Shown piece after piece: positions 1 to 10,636 of a stretch of 64,000 nt of DNA. Source of the DNA: Piscicola geometra (lineage: Eukaryota > Annelida > Clitellata > Hirudinida > Piscicolidae); contig OX030958.1 of NCBI GenBank assembly GCA_943735955.1, positions 5,534,626 to 5,598,625 of the forward strand. Direction: 5' to 3'. A model generated the notes under the pieces. It was not told the origin of the DNA and did not search any database. It saw only the letters and a program-made list of their open reading frames with translations. A program made the position numbers and the translations under genes. Each line of letters starts with the position of its first letter. Position 1 is the stretch's first letter.

Positions 1-477
1 TCTTTAAATTAAAAAAAATTAATATGCGAAGAGTGTGTTCGTGTGTCTTAGTATTTTCATTGTGTTTTTGATTGCTTGTCTTACACGAATTTACATATGT
101 AATTAAAACTTTATTACATTTTTCTGTTTTCATTTCTGTGAATATGGCAGCTTATCGTGTTCGTCACTCAAAGGCTTCATATAAGAGCTTTCATGCTTTT
201 ACGCCAGAACTAATGCCTTTTATATGTTTTGCCTGAATTGCATTCAAACGTCTTTGCAATGCGAGCTGTTTGTGCTCGATTGAGCAGACCGTAGCAGTAT
301 CGACAAGACACCCCTTTATAAAACATTAGGAAATTTAATCGTTCCTAAAACGAAAGGCCCTATTTGGTGTTACAGGATTTTTTCTCTTAGCATTTTATTC
401 CTCCAATATCTTCATCGTCATAATATTTTTATTCCATCGTTCCCACTCTCCCTTTACAACATCATTCTATCACCCTC
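1..477. other. Unannotated AT-rich DNA
   Basis: No coding frame, RNA gene or repeat recognised. If the minus-strand exon at 892-1146 is real, this stretch lies in its first intron or beyond. Confidence 0.4.
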
Positions 478-497
478 TACATCATCATAATCATCAT

Positions 498-542
<45 letters not shown>

Positions 543-756
543 AATCATCAAAGTCATCATCACCATCATTATCACCCCCTACATCATAATCATCATCATC
601 ATCACTACCATTACCCCCACGACTACCACCGCCACCACCACCATCATCTGCCTAATCTCGACCATCTTTATCATAATGACTACCATCTTAATGACTCCCT
701 TCTCCATCATAATCATCATCATCACTACCATCTCCATCAAAGTCATCATCATCTCT

Positions 757-802
<46 letters not shown>

Positions 803-840
803 GCTTCATCTTCTCTATCATCATCATCATCATCATCTCT

Positions 841-883
<43 letters not shown>

Positions 884-888
884 GCATG
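478..888. repeat. Imperfect (ATC)n/(GAT)n microsatellite
   Basis: Runs of ATC/TCA trinucleotides with scattered interruptions, broken by a CCACCA-rich stretch near 600-660. Poly-Asp, poly-Met and poly-Ile reading frames through it are products of the repeat. On the minus strand it starts directly after the splice donor of the exon at 892-1146, so it is probably intronic. Confidence 0.9.
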
Positions 889-891
889 CAC

Positions 892-1146
892 CTGGTCACA
901 GATGAGGAGGCAGTAGAGGGACATGAGGATCCAGAAGAAGGTTGGCACGCAGACGACGAACACCGCATTGAAGCACTTGCGCATGCAGGAAGACGGACCG
1001 GTTGATGATGATGATGATGCGTGTTTCCATTTCTTACAATGCGAGCACGGGGGATTCAGTGGAGTGTGGGGAGATTTCTGGAAGGAGTTAGAAGAAATGG
1101 GAGAGCTGGAAGAGTGAGGTGGGAAGGAGGTTGTAGTGGATTTCAT
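892..1146 (-). CDS. Putative first coding exon of an ABCC/MRP-like transporter
   Basis: The minus-strand frame opens at ATG (1146-1144) and runs exactly 85 codons to a consensus donor, CAG|GTGCAT, with the exon ending at 892 in phase 0. An in-frame stop lies a short way upstream of the ATG. Residues about 1-53 are a Ser/Pro-rich hydrophilic leader. Residues about 55-82 form one hydrophobic helix with the pattern CFNAVFVVCVPTFFW. That resembles the first TMD0 helix of ABCC/MRP proteins, which has a CF-x-N-x-V-x-V-x-VP-x-F motif (family knowledge, not aligned). The following poly-Asp stretch is intronic microsatellite read as protein. The rest of the gene would lie at lower coordinates, outside the window. 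The leader is longer than usual, and Met55 is an alternative start. An unrelated single-pass protein or a chance frame remains possible. Confidence 0.4.
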
Positions 1147-2949
1147 GCTGCTGCTTTTCGTTCGTGGTGGAGCTAGGTGTTAGTTCGTACTTGCTGGATT
1201 TAAAAGGAGTTTAAAAGCGATTTTCCAGAGAATTATTTGGAACTTGTTTAATTCTTGAAGTCAATACTCAGAATATCCTGGTGTTATTGCCTCCGTCGAG
1301 GCAAACTTTAGTTAGGCAGGCTTATTTGGAAAGTCATGATTGCATTGATGATTAAACTTGAACGAAAAGTGCGGGTATTGGAATGGATGTTTTTGAATGG
1401 TTCTGAAATATGTTTTTACTATGTTTAAACAAATATTTATGAATTTTAATTTATAATTATAATAAACATAGTTTTTAGATTTTTAAAGCACAGGTTTTAT
1501 GGAATTTAGTTTTTAAATTGCCTCTTCGTGAGTCAATCTTCCTTCACTTTATCAGTGCTGCAAAACGCATTGCCACAATTCCGGTATAGAATTTTGCAAA
1601 ACAACTTAAGATCCTGATCCGAAAATTACTAAGTAAACTTTTGACTGAACTTCGCTGACCATGGTCTTAATAAAAATTGGAAATTACTTTCAACTCTAAA
1701 CCTTGAGATCTGAAAGTCTGTGTAACTAAAGAAAAATGTAATATAAAAAGAAGTCTGCTAAAAATACTTTTTCCTTTGAACAAAATATTAATATAAAAGT
1801 TTAATTTATATTTATGAGTTTTGCATAATGCAATGACTTTGATTAATGTTTTTTTAAGGATTTTCAACGTTCTCTAACTCTTGTTTTATAAGCACAAGCG
1901 AATGAAAAAAGTGTTAAACTATTCATTTTTACAACTTTCAGGGAAACTATGAATACCAGAAACAGAAATAAACGAATACTCGGAATTCGAAATTTGTGGT
2001 TGTGCTGACGGTGGTGAAGAAATATGAAGCAGCATTGTTCACATTGAAATGTATTTTTACAAATTAATCAAATTACATGAAGAAAAAAAGAATAGAATAG
2101 ATAGAAATGGCAAAAAATGATAAAGTAAAAAGTTTTTCAGTCAACCAAGTTGAATTGCAATGACTCTTTCTCCACTGTAGCTTCCATCTATCTCGATGTC
2201 ATAGAAAAATAGCAACACTTCAAATAAACGTGTGATATTAGTTTTCTTGTTTTAAATAGGAGGTGTTTAAGCCATTTCATGCAAGAGAGAGTGTGTGAAG
2301 GCTGTGAAGTGCGGTGCGAAGTAGTGCTAGTATGCCAAGATGAGAGTTAAATTGGTTTTGCAATAAACCTGCACGCAATAAAAATCATACATTTCTAATA
2401 AAAAAAGTTATATAAAAAAATAGATAAAAACTAATTTATAACATGTTTTCGAGGAATTTTCAAAATTTACTTTCGCATATAAAACCCTACTGCATTGTGA
2501 GTCACTGAAAGAGAATTATATAGTAAAGCTTTAAATACAAATATTCAATGAGCACAAGAAATGTATGCAAAATTTATTATGTTTGAGAAAAAATACGCTT
2601 TGAAAGTTTCTTTTAAACCTTTAAACCTTACAAAACGCCTAAATACTATCACAATAATTGTGAGTGTATTTAGGAGCTTCAAATAATTCTTTAAAGATAC
2701 TAACACACAAAAACTCAATACACAAAGAAGATGTGAAAGAGAGTAAAATTAGAGTATAATTAAAATTATTTCCTAAAGAGACTTTATGGTTATCAAGTCT
2801 TCTTGAAAAAATTGTCCACAAAAGCGTCATTGAAGTTCAATTGCCGCAATGACATTCAATTCAGACTTTCTCACTTAGTTTGAATTCTATCCACCTTTCT
2901 GAAATGTGTAAAATGAATATCACAAAAACTTGTAACTTTTCTCAAGTCA
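1147..2949. other. Unannotated AT-rich DNA
   Basis: No frame, splice-bounded exon or repeat could be supported on either strand. Short open frames here have no conserved pattern. Confidence 0.4.
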
Positions 2950-2957
2950 GTTGATGC

Positions 2958-3116
2958 TATTGGCGGCGATCCTGTAGAGGTCCTGGGGTCTAGATTCCCC
3001 CAATTTTTGGTAATGAGGAGCCCACCTTAATGGTGGTGATCCCAAGACCCCCCAAGATTGCCGCCCATTTTGGGTTAGACCCCCCCACCAGGATTTGCAG
3101 CAGATCACCGCCACTG
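2958..3116. mobile_element. hAT-type MITE, 159 bp (short family member)
   Basis: The left end reads TATTGGCGGCGATCC and the right end, reverse-complemented, reads CAGTGGCGGTGATC. These are diverged copies of one inverted terminus starting CAGTGGCGG. The flanks carry an exact 8-bp duplication, GTTGATGC (2950-2957 and 3117-3124). Terminal CAGNG and 8-bp duplications are characteristic of the hAT superfamily. There is no coding capacity. The body is GC-rich and matches both ends of the larger copy at 19144-19510, so this is a deletion derivative. Confidence 0.8.
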
Positions 3117-3185
3117 GTTGATGCCAATGGCTCCATTGAGCGTGTTATTCGGTTGATTCAATTCTAGTATTTTGAAAAAAAATTT

Positions 3186-3239
3186 AAGTGGCCTGGAAGC
3201 CCGTTCGGGTTATACGCCACTATAATAATGCTCGTCAAT

Positions 3240-3240
<1 letters not shown>
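3186..3240 (+). mobile_element. 3' end of a tRNA-derived SINE, 5'-truncated
   Basis: This stretch matches, in opposite orientation, the 3' part of the SINE at 55450-55624, including the block AAGCCCGTTCGGGTTATACG and a shared GCTCGT end. The AAT repeat that follows fits a SINE tail. Confidence 0.7.
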
Positions 3241-3242
<2 letters not shown>

Positions 3243-3311
<69 letters not shown>

Positions 3312-3314
3312 TTA
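3243..3314. repeat. (AAT)n followed by (ATT)n, self-complementary microsatellite
   Basis: About a dozen AAT units switch directly to ATT units, giving a long perfect inverted repeat that can form a hairpin or cruciform. It abuts the SINE 3' end. Confidence 0.9.
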
Positions 3315-3358
3315 AGGTGTTAATTTCATTATTAAAAATTCACACTTTTTGATCTTTG

Positions 3359-3616
3359 TTACATTTCCCTCGCCTGAGGTGCGGATCTAGTTTGTCTTTT
3401 TGCTTCCGGGCCATATAGCCATATACTCGTTTCATTGCTCTTTCTGATATTCTTCATAAAAAGCCTATAACAGTTTGCATCCTTTCTATCTCCTCCACCG
3501 GCATCACAAGCTTCCATTCCACCACACGAATGCCCTTTAATTGCGCAGGAATGCCCTGTTGATGCCTTCCCATAGCACTCAACTGCGCACACACATGCAT
3601 GACACTTTATGTTCTT
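3359..3616 (-). CDS. Candidate terminal exon, Cys-rich small protein
   Basis: On the minus strand a strong acceptor (TTTATCTCTTGCCAG) precedes an open frame of 85 codons ending in TAA at 3361-3359. The N-terminal half is rich in Cys and His, starting KNIKCHACVCAVEC, with nine Cys in about 50 residues. The C-terminal half is basic with no Cys after the last cluster. Base composition is much less AT-rich than the surroundings, which supports coding. I do not recognise the family. A secreted or disulfide-rich protein is possible, but I found no upstream exon or signal peptide. Confidence 0.35.
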   Translation of the reverse strand, partial: KNIKCHACVCAVECYGKASTGHSCAIKGHSCGGMEACDAGGGDRKDANCYRLFMKNIRKSNETSIWLYGPEAKRQTRSAPQAREM

Positions 3617-3619
3617 CTG

Positions 3620-5218
3620 GCAAGAGATAAACAATAAAACAGTTTTAGCCTGTCTTTCTTCCCTTTTTCATCCCTTTGAATTGCTGAAGTGTTTGTATTA
3701 TAGAGGTTATATTGGTGATAGAAGTGGTGCTAGTGATAGTGGTAGGGGTGGGTTGTGAATAAATACTTTTTTTGTTTTTAATGAAAAGTTTAATGATGTA
3801 TAGCTTAGGTCGTTAATGATAGAATTAATACTGTTTTCCCGATGCTTCAGAATGCTTTATTTTCTTATAAATATATTCTTAATTTAGCCTGGTTTTACAA
3901 AAATAAGTTACATTTAAGCAATTTTAAAGAGGGGAAAGATTAAGGATTTTAAGATTAAATAGGGATATTGAAGAGAGAAAATTGCTAGATTGGAAAAGCT
4001 AGATTAGTAAAGACAGATTGATAGTGTTGGATTGATAAGCTGCGATGATAAAGCAGGATTAATGAGATGATAGACTGTTTCGAAATCTAATTTATCTCGC
4101 CGAGCTTTTTGATTGAAAGCTAGGAGACTTGTCAATTCACCAATGATGAATGAATGGACTTATCTCGTTCATCATCTCCCATCTATCTTTTAGTCAGTCA
4201 CACAACATTCTATTCACTGACTACCATTTAATTTTTTCACTTAACTTTCCATTCATCAATTGAGAGATTCTCTCAATCATTCACTTTTTTCCATTCGTCA
4301 AGACGGGTGGATGTGACAAACACGCAAGAAAGTTTTTCAATTTTAAATTGAATTCTACTTTCCATAATTGTTTCATTGAAATCAGACATTTCAATGCGTT
4401 TCAAGAAATATCATCAAAGCGATATTATGGGAATAAAGCTTATAAGTTTAATTTAAAAGAAATAATTGAGAGTTTTTGTGTAAAGGAATCGGTAGCTTCA
4501 ACATTAATTGCATTCCATTGTGAACTTGCAACGATAAATCATTCTTGTGTAACTCACCATATTCTATCGTATAAAACTTTCATTCTTTGCTCATCTTATA
4601 CAAGCCTGTAAGGCGTTACTTTGGTTTTACGCAACTTTTTTTCACATCCTCAAACACCCTTTCAGAAGTTAAAATATAAATAAATCAACATATATAATCT
4701 ATCTTTATATACAAGAAAACCTTCTTTCTAAAATTCACACACACTTATTTTTAAAAATGCACACACACTCGTACACAAAGTCACGCAAACAAGTATCCAA
4801 AGCACACCTTCTTCGAAAGTTTCATTTTCTTTATGGCCCCACGAAAGATTTGATAAACTTGGGCCGTGGAGGGCTGTAAAGAAACGTACTTTCTCTCTTG
4901 CTGTGCAGTTACGCTATTCATAATACTTCAGCGCTCATGTCTTAATTAAAATATACCTTTTAACAGTTAGAAGATATAATAGAATCTAACTATACTTTGT
5001 GGCATTTGAAAGTTAAAAGGAATTGTACATAATCTTGGAAATTTTATAAACTGAAATAGTTTATAATACGGTTTCAAAATTTCTTAGTGGTGTTTTAAAG
5101 TTTTCTTAATAATAGTGCTATTGATGCTTTTCTTTTTAAGAATTTATGTATATTTTTTTTGTGTAAAGCCAAAGTAACCATACACTATTTTAGTTGAAAA
5201 CTCTTGTATGAGCCGATG
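3620..5218. other. Unannotated intergenic DNA
   Basis: AT-rich, with a few CACACA/ACACTC patches around 4735-4800. An 87-codon plus-strand frame at 4348-4611 has ordinary AT-rich composition and no family pattern, so I do not call it. Confidence 0.4.
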
Positions 5219-5290
5219 GCCGTAATAGTATAGTGGTTAGTACTTCTCGTTGTGGCCGAGACAACCCAGGTTCGAATCCTGGTTACGGCA
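5219..5290 (+). tRNA. tRNA-His: tRNA-His(GTG)
   Basis: A complete 72-nt cloverleaf without an intron. The acceptor stem GCCGTAA pairs with TTACGGC, followed by discriminator A. The anticodon stem TCTCG/CGAGA (5245-5249/5257-5261) holds the loop TTGTGGC with anticodon GTG (5252-5254). The T arm is CCAGG-TTCGAAT-CCTGG. The internal pol III B box GGTTCGAATCC is at 5269-5279, and a T run about 10 bases downstream can end transcription. The 3' CCA is not encoded, as expected in animals, nor is the extra 5' G (-1) of mature tRNA-His. Confidence 0.97.
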
Positions 5291-8200
5291 CTCATAATAT
5301 TTTGTTTTTCCATATATATGATTTATATACATGTTTACAGATTTCTTCCCAGAGGCGATAGCTATAAAACCTAGTTTTTTCAATATTTAAAAAAAAGATT
5401 TATTATTCAAATTTATTCATAAAAAGAGTACATTCTTGAACCTAGAATTATAAAACTAGTTTTCATGAATAACATCCATTGAACTAATCCTATTGTAATT
5501 TATTATATCTGAAATTAAATTTAAAGTTCAAGAGATCTGATCAATCGTAAATTTAATTTGAGAAAAAAAGCTTTAATCGCACTCAAAAGACCCCAATATT
5601 CAAATTGGAAGCAAGTTTCTTCTCTTTATGCGTTTTTTAAATAATTCCAAATTTCAGAGAAAAAACTTACGATCGGAAATTATAAATTTTCAACTTTTTA
5701 TGTGAAAAATATTTTCCCATTAATATAGAGAGCTTTCTAAAAAGTGTTGCTTCAAATTTAAGTTTGAATCTTCAAAAGTGACGTCTTTGATATGTGAGGG
5801 CTTAAAAATGCCAAAAGAGAAGAAGAAAAGGTCAAAAGAGCACCACAATAAATGGGTGATGGAAGGGAACTTGGTAATTTTAGGTGAAACTAGAATAAAA
5901 CTTTATAGTGATAAATGAGCTTTAGCTTCCATTCCGGGAGTTGAAAAAAAAAATTCATCTATTTTTTACACCTCTTCAATCACCAAGTTAAACAAATCAA
6001 CATTAATTATATTTTTTTGAAGTTTGAATACATTTTTTGATTACTCTCCAAAAGGTTTAACAATTTTAGATGATTTCAATAAAACTATCATACTTTCAAT
6101 TCATTTCCGAATGTATCTTTTTTTTAAATTAAAAGAATAGCAAGAATTCAGATTTAAAGAAGATATCTTCTCTAATAGCTCCATAATGACTTCCAGCTAG
6201 CCAACAGACGAGGTCTTACTTTTTGGTTTGTCGCCTAAGAAGGCCATTAGAAAATTGATGATGATTAGAGAGTGGAGATTTTTAAACACTTTTTTCTCCA
6301 GAAATAATTTAGTTGGATAATATTGACTTGGAGAGAGTCAATCGAACGCTGCAGCTCTCTGAGGCCTGAGAGATAAGCATGCTTAAGCAGGCGTGTGCAC
6401 CGCGCTGAAAGGAACATCTCTCGTTCAGAGGTTACATCTCTAATCCTTCTATTGGAAGTTTCATAAAGGATTAATTTAAAACTGAATTACATTGTGAAGA
6501 ACAAAGAGATATGGTCTGCAGAGCTTTTCTTCCAAACAGTAAGATTCAATGCAATTTAGTTGCATAGGCTGTTCAATAAAATAAAACTTAAGTAGCTGGG
6601 TGTGTCTACAAGTGAGCTGGAAAAAAAGCATATAAAAATATTTGAGTATAAATCATTGGTTTTTCTTAATTTATTATTTATATCTTTTCAAAAAAAATAA
6701 AAACAGCAAGTAAGAAGGCACTCAATCCTGAGTCGCCATTTCAGCACTTTGATCGCCTGTGATCTCCTTCGAGACTTCTTTCAAAATGACACAAGTCCAA
6801 GCGTAGCAGGTATGTGCCTCGCATACCACGCTTTCAGACTTCGAGTGTCTTCACTAGAGTTTTTAGTTTCGACGGATATAAAAATAATTTAAAGTATAAA
6901 TACGACTAAGAGACCATAAACGTGCTTGTGTTACAATTATGTCCACAGATTTTATTCTTAATCAAGATATAACTTTAATTCTCGTTTATTATTTTAAACT
7001 TTTTACATTCAAACAAAATAATTAAAATACTTAAGTGCCTCTCAATAAAACAAATACACTTATCAAAGTCAATCATCCATCAAAAGAAGAGTATTTTGTC
7101 ATACATGCTGGACTCACAACTTTAATATGTGCAACATTCCATCGTTTGTGATTTGAAAAATCTTTTTTTTACTTAGAAATTTTCATTTTGTATGAAAAAT
7201 ATCTCATATGAGCTAATGAAAAGACTTATCCTATTTCATAGTAATATTAACTTAATTTACAATGTTTGCAAGTTTCATTAAAAATTTTCTTTTCACCACC
7301 ATGATCCTCTTTAGCCTGTTTTTCAATTTATGTTTAGTTTTATGGCTCTCTCTAATAAGAAAAATCATTCTGAATACACATGACCAAAATGCTGCGAAAT
7401 TTTACTTTAATTACACATATAACAATAAAAAATCCTTAGTACCAGTTTTGGTCTTTTTTAAATTTTTAATTATTGCATTCTTATTAAGGCATTCAGTCGA
7501 AATATGACGTTTATTTTCTCGAATTCTTTCATATTAATATTTCAAAGCGAATAAAAAAGCTAAAAATCAAAGGATTTAATTTTTCTTTATTCATTTTTCA
7601 GTTAAACAAACAGATTAAATTTTTTCCAAAAATTCTCGACACACACTTTTCCTCTTTTTCAAGGGCTTTTGTTTAATCCTAGCTATTCGTTTGGCGTCTT
7701 TAAGAAGTTGTAGAAAGATTCTGGACTAATCTTCTGATGGAAACTTTTTTGTCTTTTTGGTTTGGTCTCAAACAGCTTGAGAGTTTTCATTTCTGAAATA
7801 TTTACTTTTGTGACTGATTGCTTAAGTTTAATGTTGTTTATGAATGCAAGTTTTTGAGTCAAGTTAATCTAACAGAAAAATTATTTAGAGTTAATTTTTA
7901 TTCTATACTGTCTTAAAACTAGTTGGCAGATTTTCACGCAATAATCTCCATGGAACATTTTGTCAGCGGCACTGCTGAAAATATTGTAATTTAAGGTTTG
8001 CTAATTAAATACGCGACGGAAGAGGAATAATATGACGAAGCAATTAGAATGACGATGTGACGACGATGAAAATGATGAAGTATTAATAAAACAAATCAGT
8101 CTCGTACATTTTGAGTTGGTTTGTATTTTTTATTCTCATTTCAGTCAAGCTTATTGGCTAAATCTAAATTAATTCCTATTCTTTCTTCCGTTCTCTTGGC

Positions 8201-9930
8201 CTTCTTCATGATAAACACCATCTTCTCACATTCTTTTTTTACTTTATCTCGCTCTTCGCTTCTCCATTAAGTCCTCAATCGCTCATTTCTCTTGATCAAA
8301 CAAACGTTTTTATAGTTTTTATTATTTTCTCTTAATTCAATTTTGGTGAATAATAAGAGAGACTCTGTTATAGAGTAAAGAAAAAAGAAAATATGAAATT
8401 GATAACGGAAGCGATAATAGAACTAAGAAGCTGTCAGAAAGTTCGTAACATGGAGAATCTATGTTTTACAGAAAGTCTATGTTTTCATATCGATAGCAAT
8501 TTAAAAAAAAATTTGTATTTAAATTTTTTTTAAATAATGCTTTTTTTAAATTTATAAAGCAATAACCATGATGGCTGATGCTGCACTTAAATAGCCATTC
8601 ATTGGCTTGCACTCACCCTCCTTTCATGTTTTACTTTTAAATTTTTTTTTACAATTTCAAAACTGCTTTGTTCCGTTATAAAAACTTAAAATTGGAAATA
8701 CATTTTTAATCATTTGCTTTTATCATAAAATTTCGAAAAGTAATTTTTAAGGTCAAACATCGAGACTTTGAACAGAAGATACACGCAGGCATCCCTGCAT
8801 CCTTTAATAATGACTTTTTGAACGAAATCGATCGAGTGCCTGAGTTGTGTGCAAAGGTCACTGAGGCGACCACAGATAAGGAGAATTAAATATTCAATTT
8901 TGTTTTCACATTTTCCTTCTTTTTCTACATGTTTTTACGAATTTAAGTTTCAAATCAATTATTTGTTTTATTTTTAATTTACAATTCGCTTTTTTACATA
9001 AATTTTTACTTTTGGTATTTACTTTAATAAATAAGTAAATAAAATAACTGAAAGTCTCAATAATGGAGGCCACAAGCTATTGTCTTAAGGATCGATAAGA
9101 TTTTAAAATTATTCCAAAAGTTTCACTAAAAAGTTATTTTTCCGTTATGAAAATATCCGAATGTTTATATCTCCAAGTTGGACGAAAAGTTTATGGGAAA
9201 GCTTCAAACGTTTTTGAAAGCACAAAGGCACCTGACCCACCATATAACGTAAAATATCTCTGAAAAATGCATACAACTAAACGGATTGAAGCATTTGAAG
9301 AAAGTTTAATTGCTTTACAATTTTCCTAAAACCTGCAGCCATGAAGGAATTAAAATTGAAAACAAATCGGTTTGAGCACAGCTGTTTGCAAAAAGTGAAT
9401 TCTTAAAAAGGTTCTTGTTTGGTGTGTAAAAGAAGCACACATACGAAAGAACCTGAAAAAAAAGAATTGGTTTGAAACTTTTATTTAACTCACTTCTGAT
9501 AAGGTCTGCATGTGTTCATTTTTTAATTTAAAACTTGACAGAGACGAGTGAGAAATTTTGGTGACAGCAACGGCTGACAAAGGCAGAAGGGCGCTGAGAG
9601 TTCTGTGCGGATAATCAATCATTATTTCGTTCAATCCGATCGTGTTAAAGTGGAGGATGATAGAATCACTTCACATTCGGATTAAAAAGATGATGGTGTG
9701 GAACGTTTCAAAATTCAATGGAAAAAACTTTCATTAACAACAAATGAATGCCAGCTGAAAAAAAACATTAGCATGATTGAGGTAAGATAATGGCATGGAA
9801 ATATTGTTGAAGAAAATTCTAATAGAAAAGGTTGGGATGGTAAGTGAAATGAGTCCGATGTTCATATCATGCTATTCCATCACTCACTGTGACACCTCAA
9901 ACAAGCAGATAAGCACACATTGTTTCGTTA
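5291..9930. other. Unannotated AT-rich DNA
   Basis: No exon with convincing splice sites and no RNA gene seen. The plus frame at 7262-7507 encodes a Phe/Leu-rich peptide of the kind T-rich DNA gives by chance. A less AT-rich patch near 6710-6860 has no consistent frame. Confidence 0.4.
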
Positions 9931-9938
9931 GTAGGCAA

Positions 9939-10628
9939 CAGTGTTATTTTCGTAACGAAAACGACAATTCTGAATAATCGTTCCACGAAAACGAAAATAA
10001 AAACTAAATTTATTTTCAAAACGAAAACGAAAATAAAAACTATAATTATTTCCAAAACGAAACTGAAATAAAAACTATAATTATTTTCAAAACAAAAATT
10101 AAATAAATTTCAAAGTATGTCATAATATGGAAATGTATATTTTATATAAAAATAGATGTCTATGTTATAAACATTATCTTTGGGCTTTATGAAAGTAGCG
10201 CCATTTATAATACGTTATTTTATTACCGCTTCGCTTTGTCAATTAAATTATCACTTATTTTAATCGTAAATTTGTTATTATATTTCAAATTTGTTAGTAC
10301 TCATCAATTTACGGACTCAATTCTTATAATATTTCAATTGACTGTTAATTTTTAAAACTCATTTGTTGTTAATATACAGTTCTATTTACAGTGTTTCATT
10401 TTATGATCAATTAATTTTGTTAGATATAAAAAAACAGTGTTCAAAGTTGTGAATTATTATATTTTCAAATCTAAAATGAAAATAAAAACTTTAATTATTT
10501 TCAAAACTGAAACGAAAATAAAAACTTTAATTATTTTCAAAACGAAAACGAAAATAAAAACTATAATTAATTCCAAAACGAAACTGAAATAAAAACTATA
10601 ATTATTTTATGAAACGAAAATAACACTG
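9939..10628. mobile_element. Non-autonomous hAT element with subterminal repeat arrays, 690 bp
   Basis: Perfect 15-bp inverted termini, CAGTGTTATTTTCGT, are flanked by an exact 8-bp duplication, GTAGGCAA (9931-9938 and 10629-10636). Both subterminal regions hold tandem copies of a roughly 35-bp unit built on AACGAAAACGAAAATAAAAA, three to four copies per side, in the same orientation on both sides. The central part is ordinary AT-rich DNA without a transposase frame. Subterminal repeats of this sort are transposase-binding sites in characterised hAT elements; that role is inferred here. Confidence 0.88.
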
Positions 10629-10636
10629 GTAGGCAA

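Noticed and set aside
579..1005. Poly-Met, poly-Ile and poly-Asp frames
   Set aside because: They are microsatellite translation. Only the part upstream of the donor at 892 on the minus strand is kept as a candidate exon.
7262..7507. Hydrophobic 81-codon frame
   Set aside because: It has T-rich composition only, with no splice or promoter context and no family pattern.
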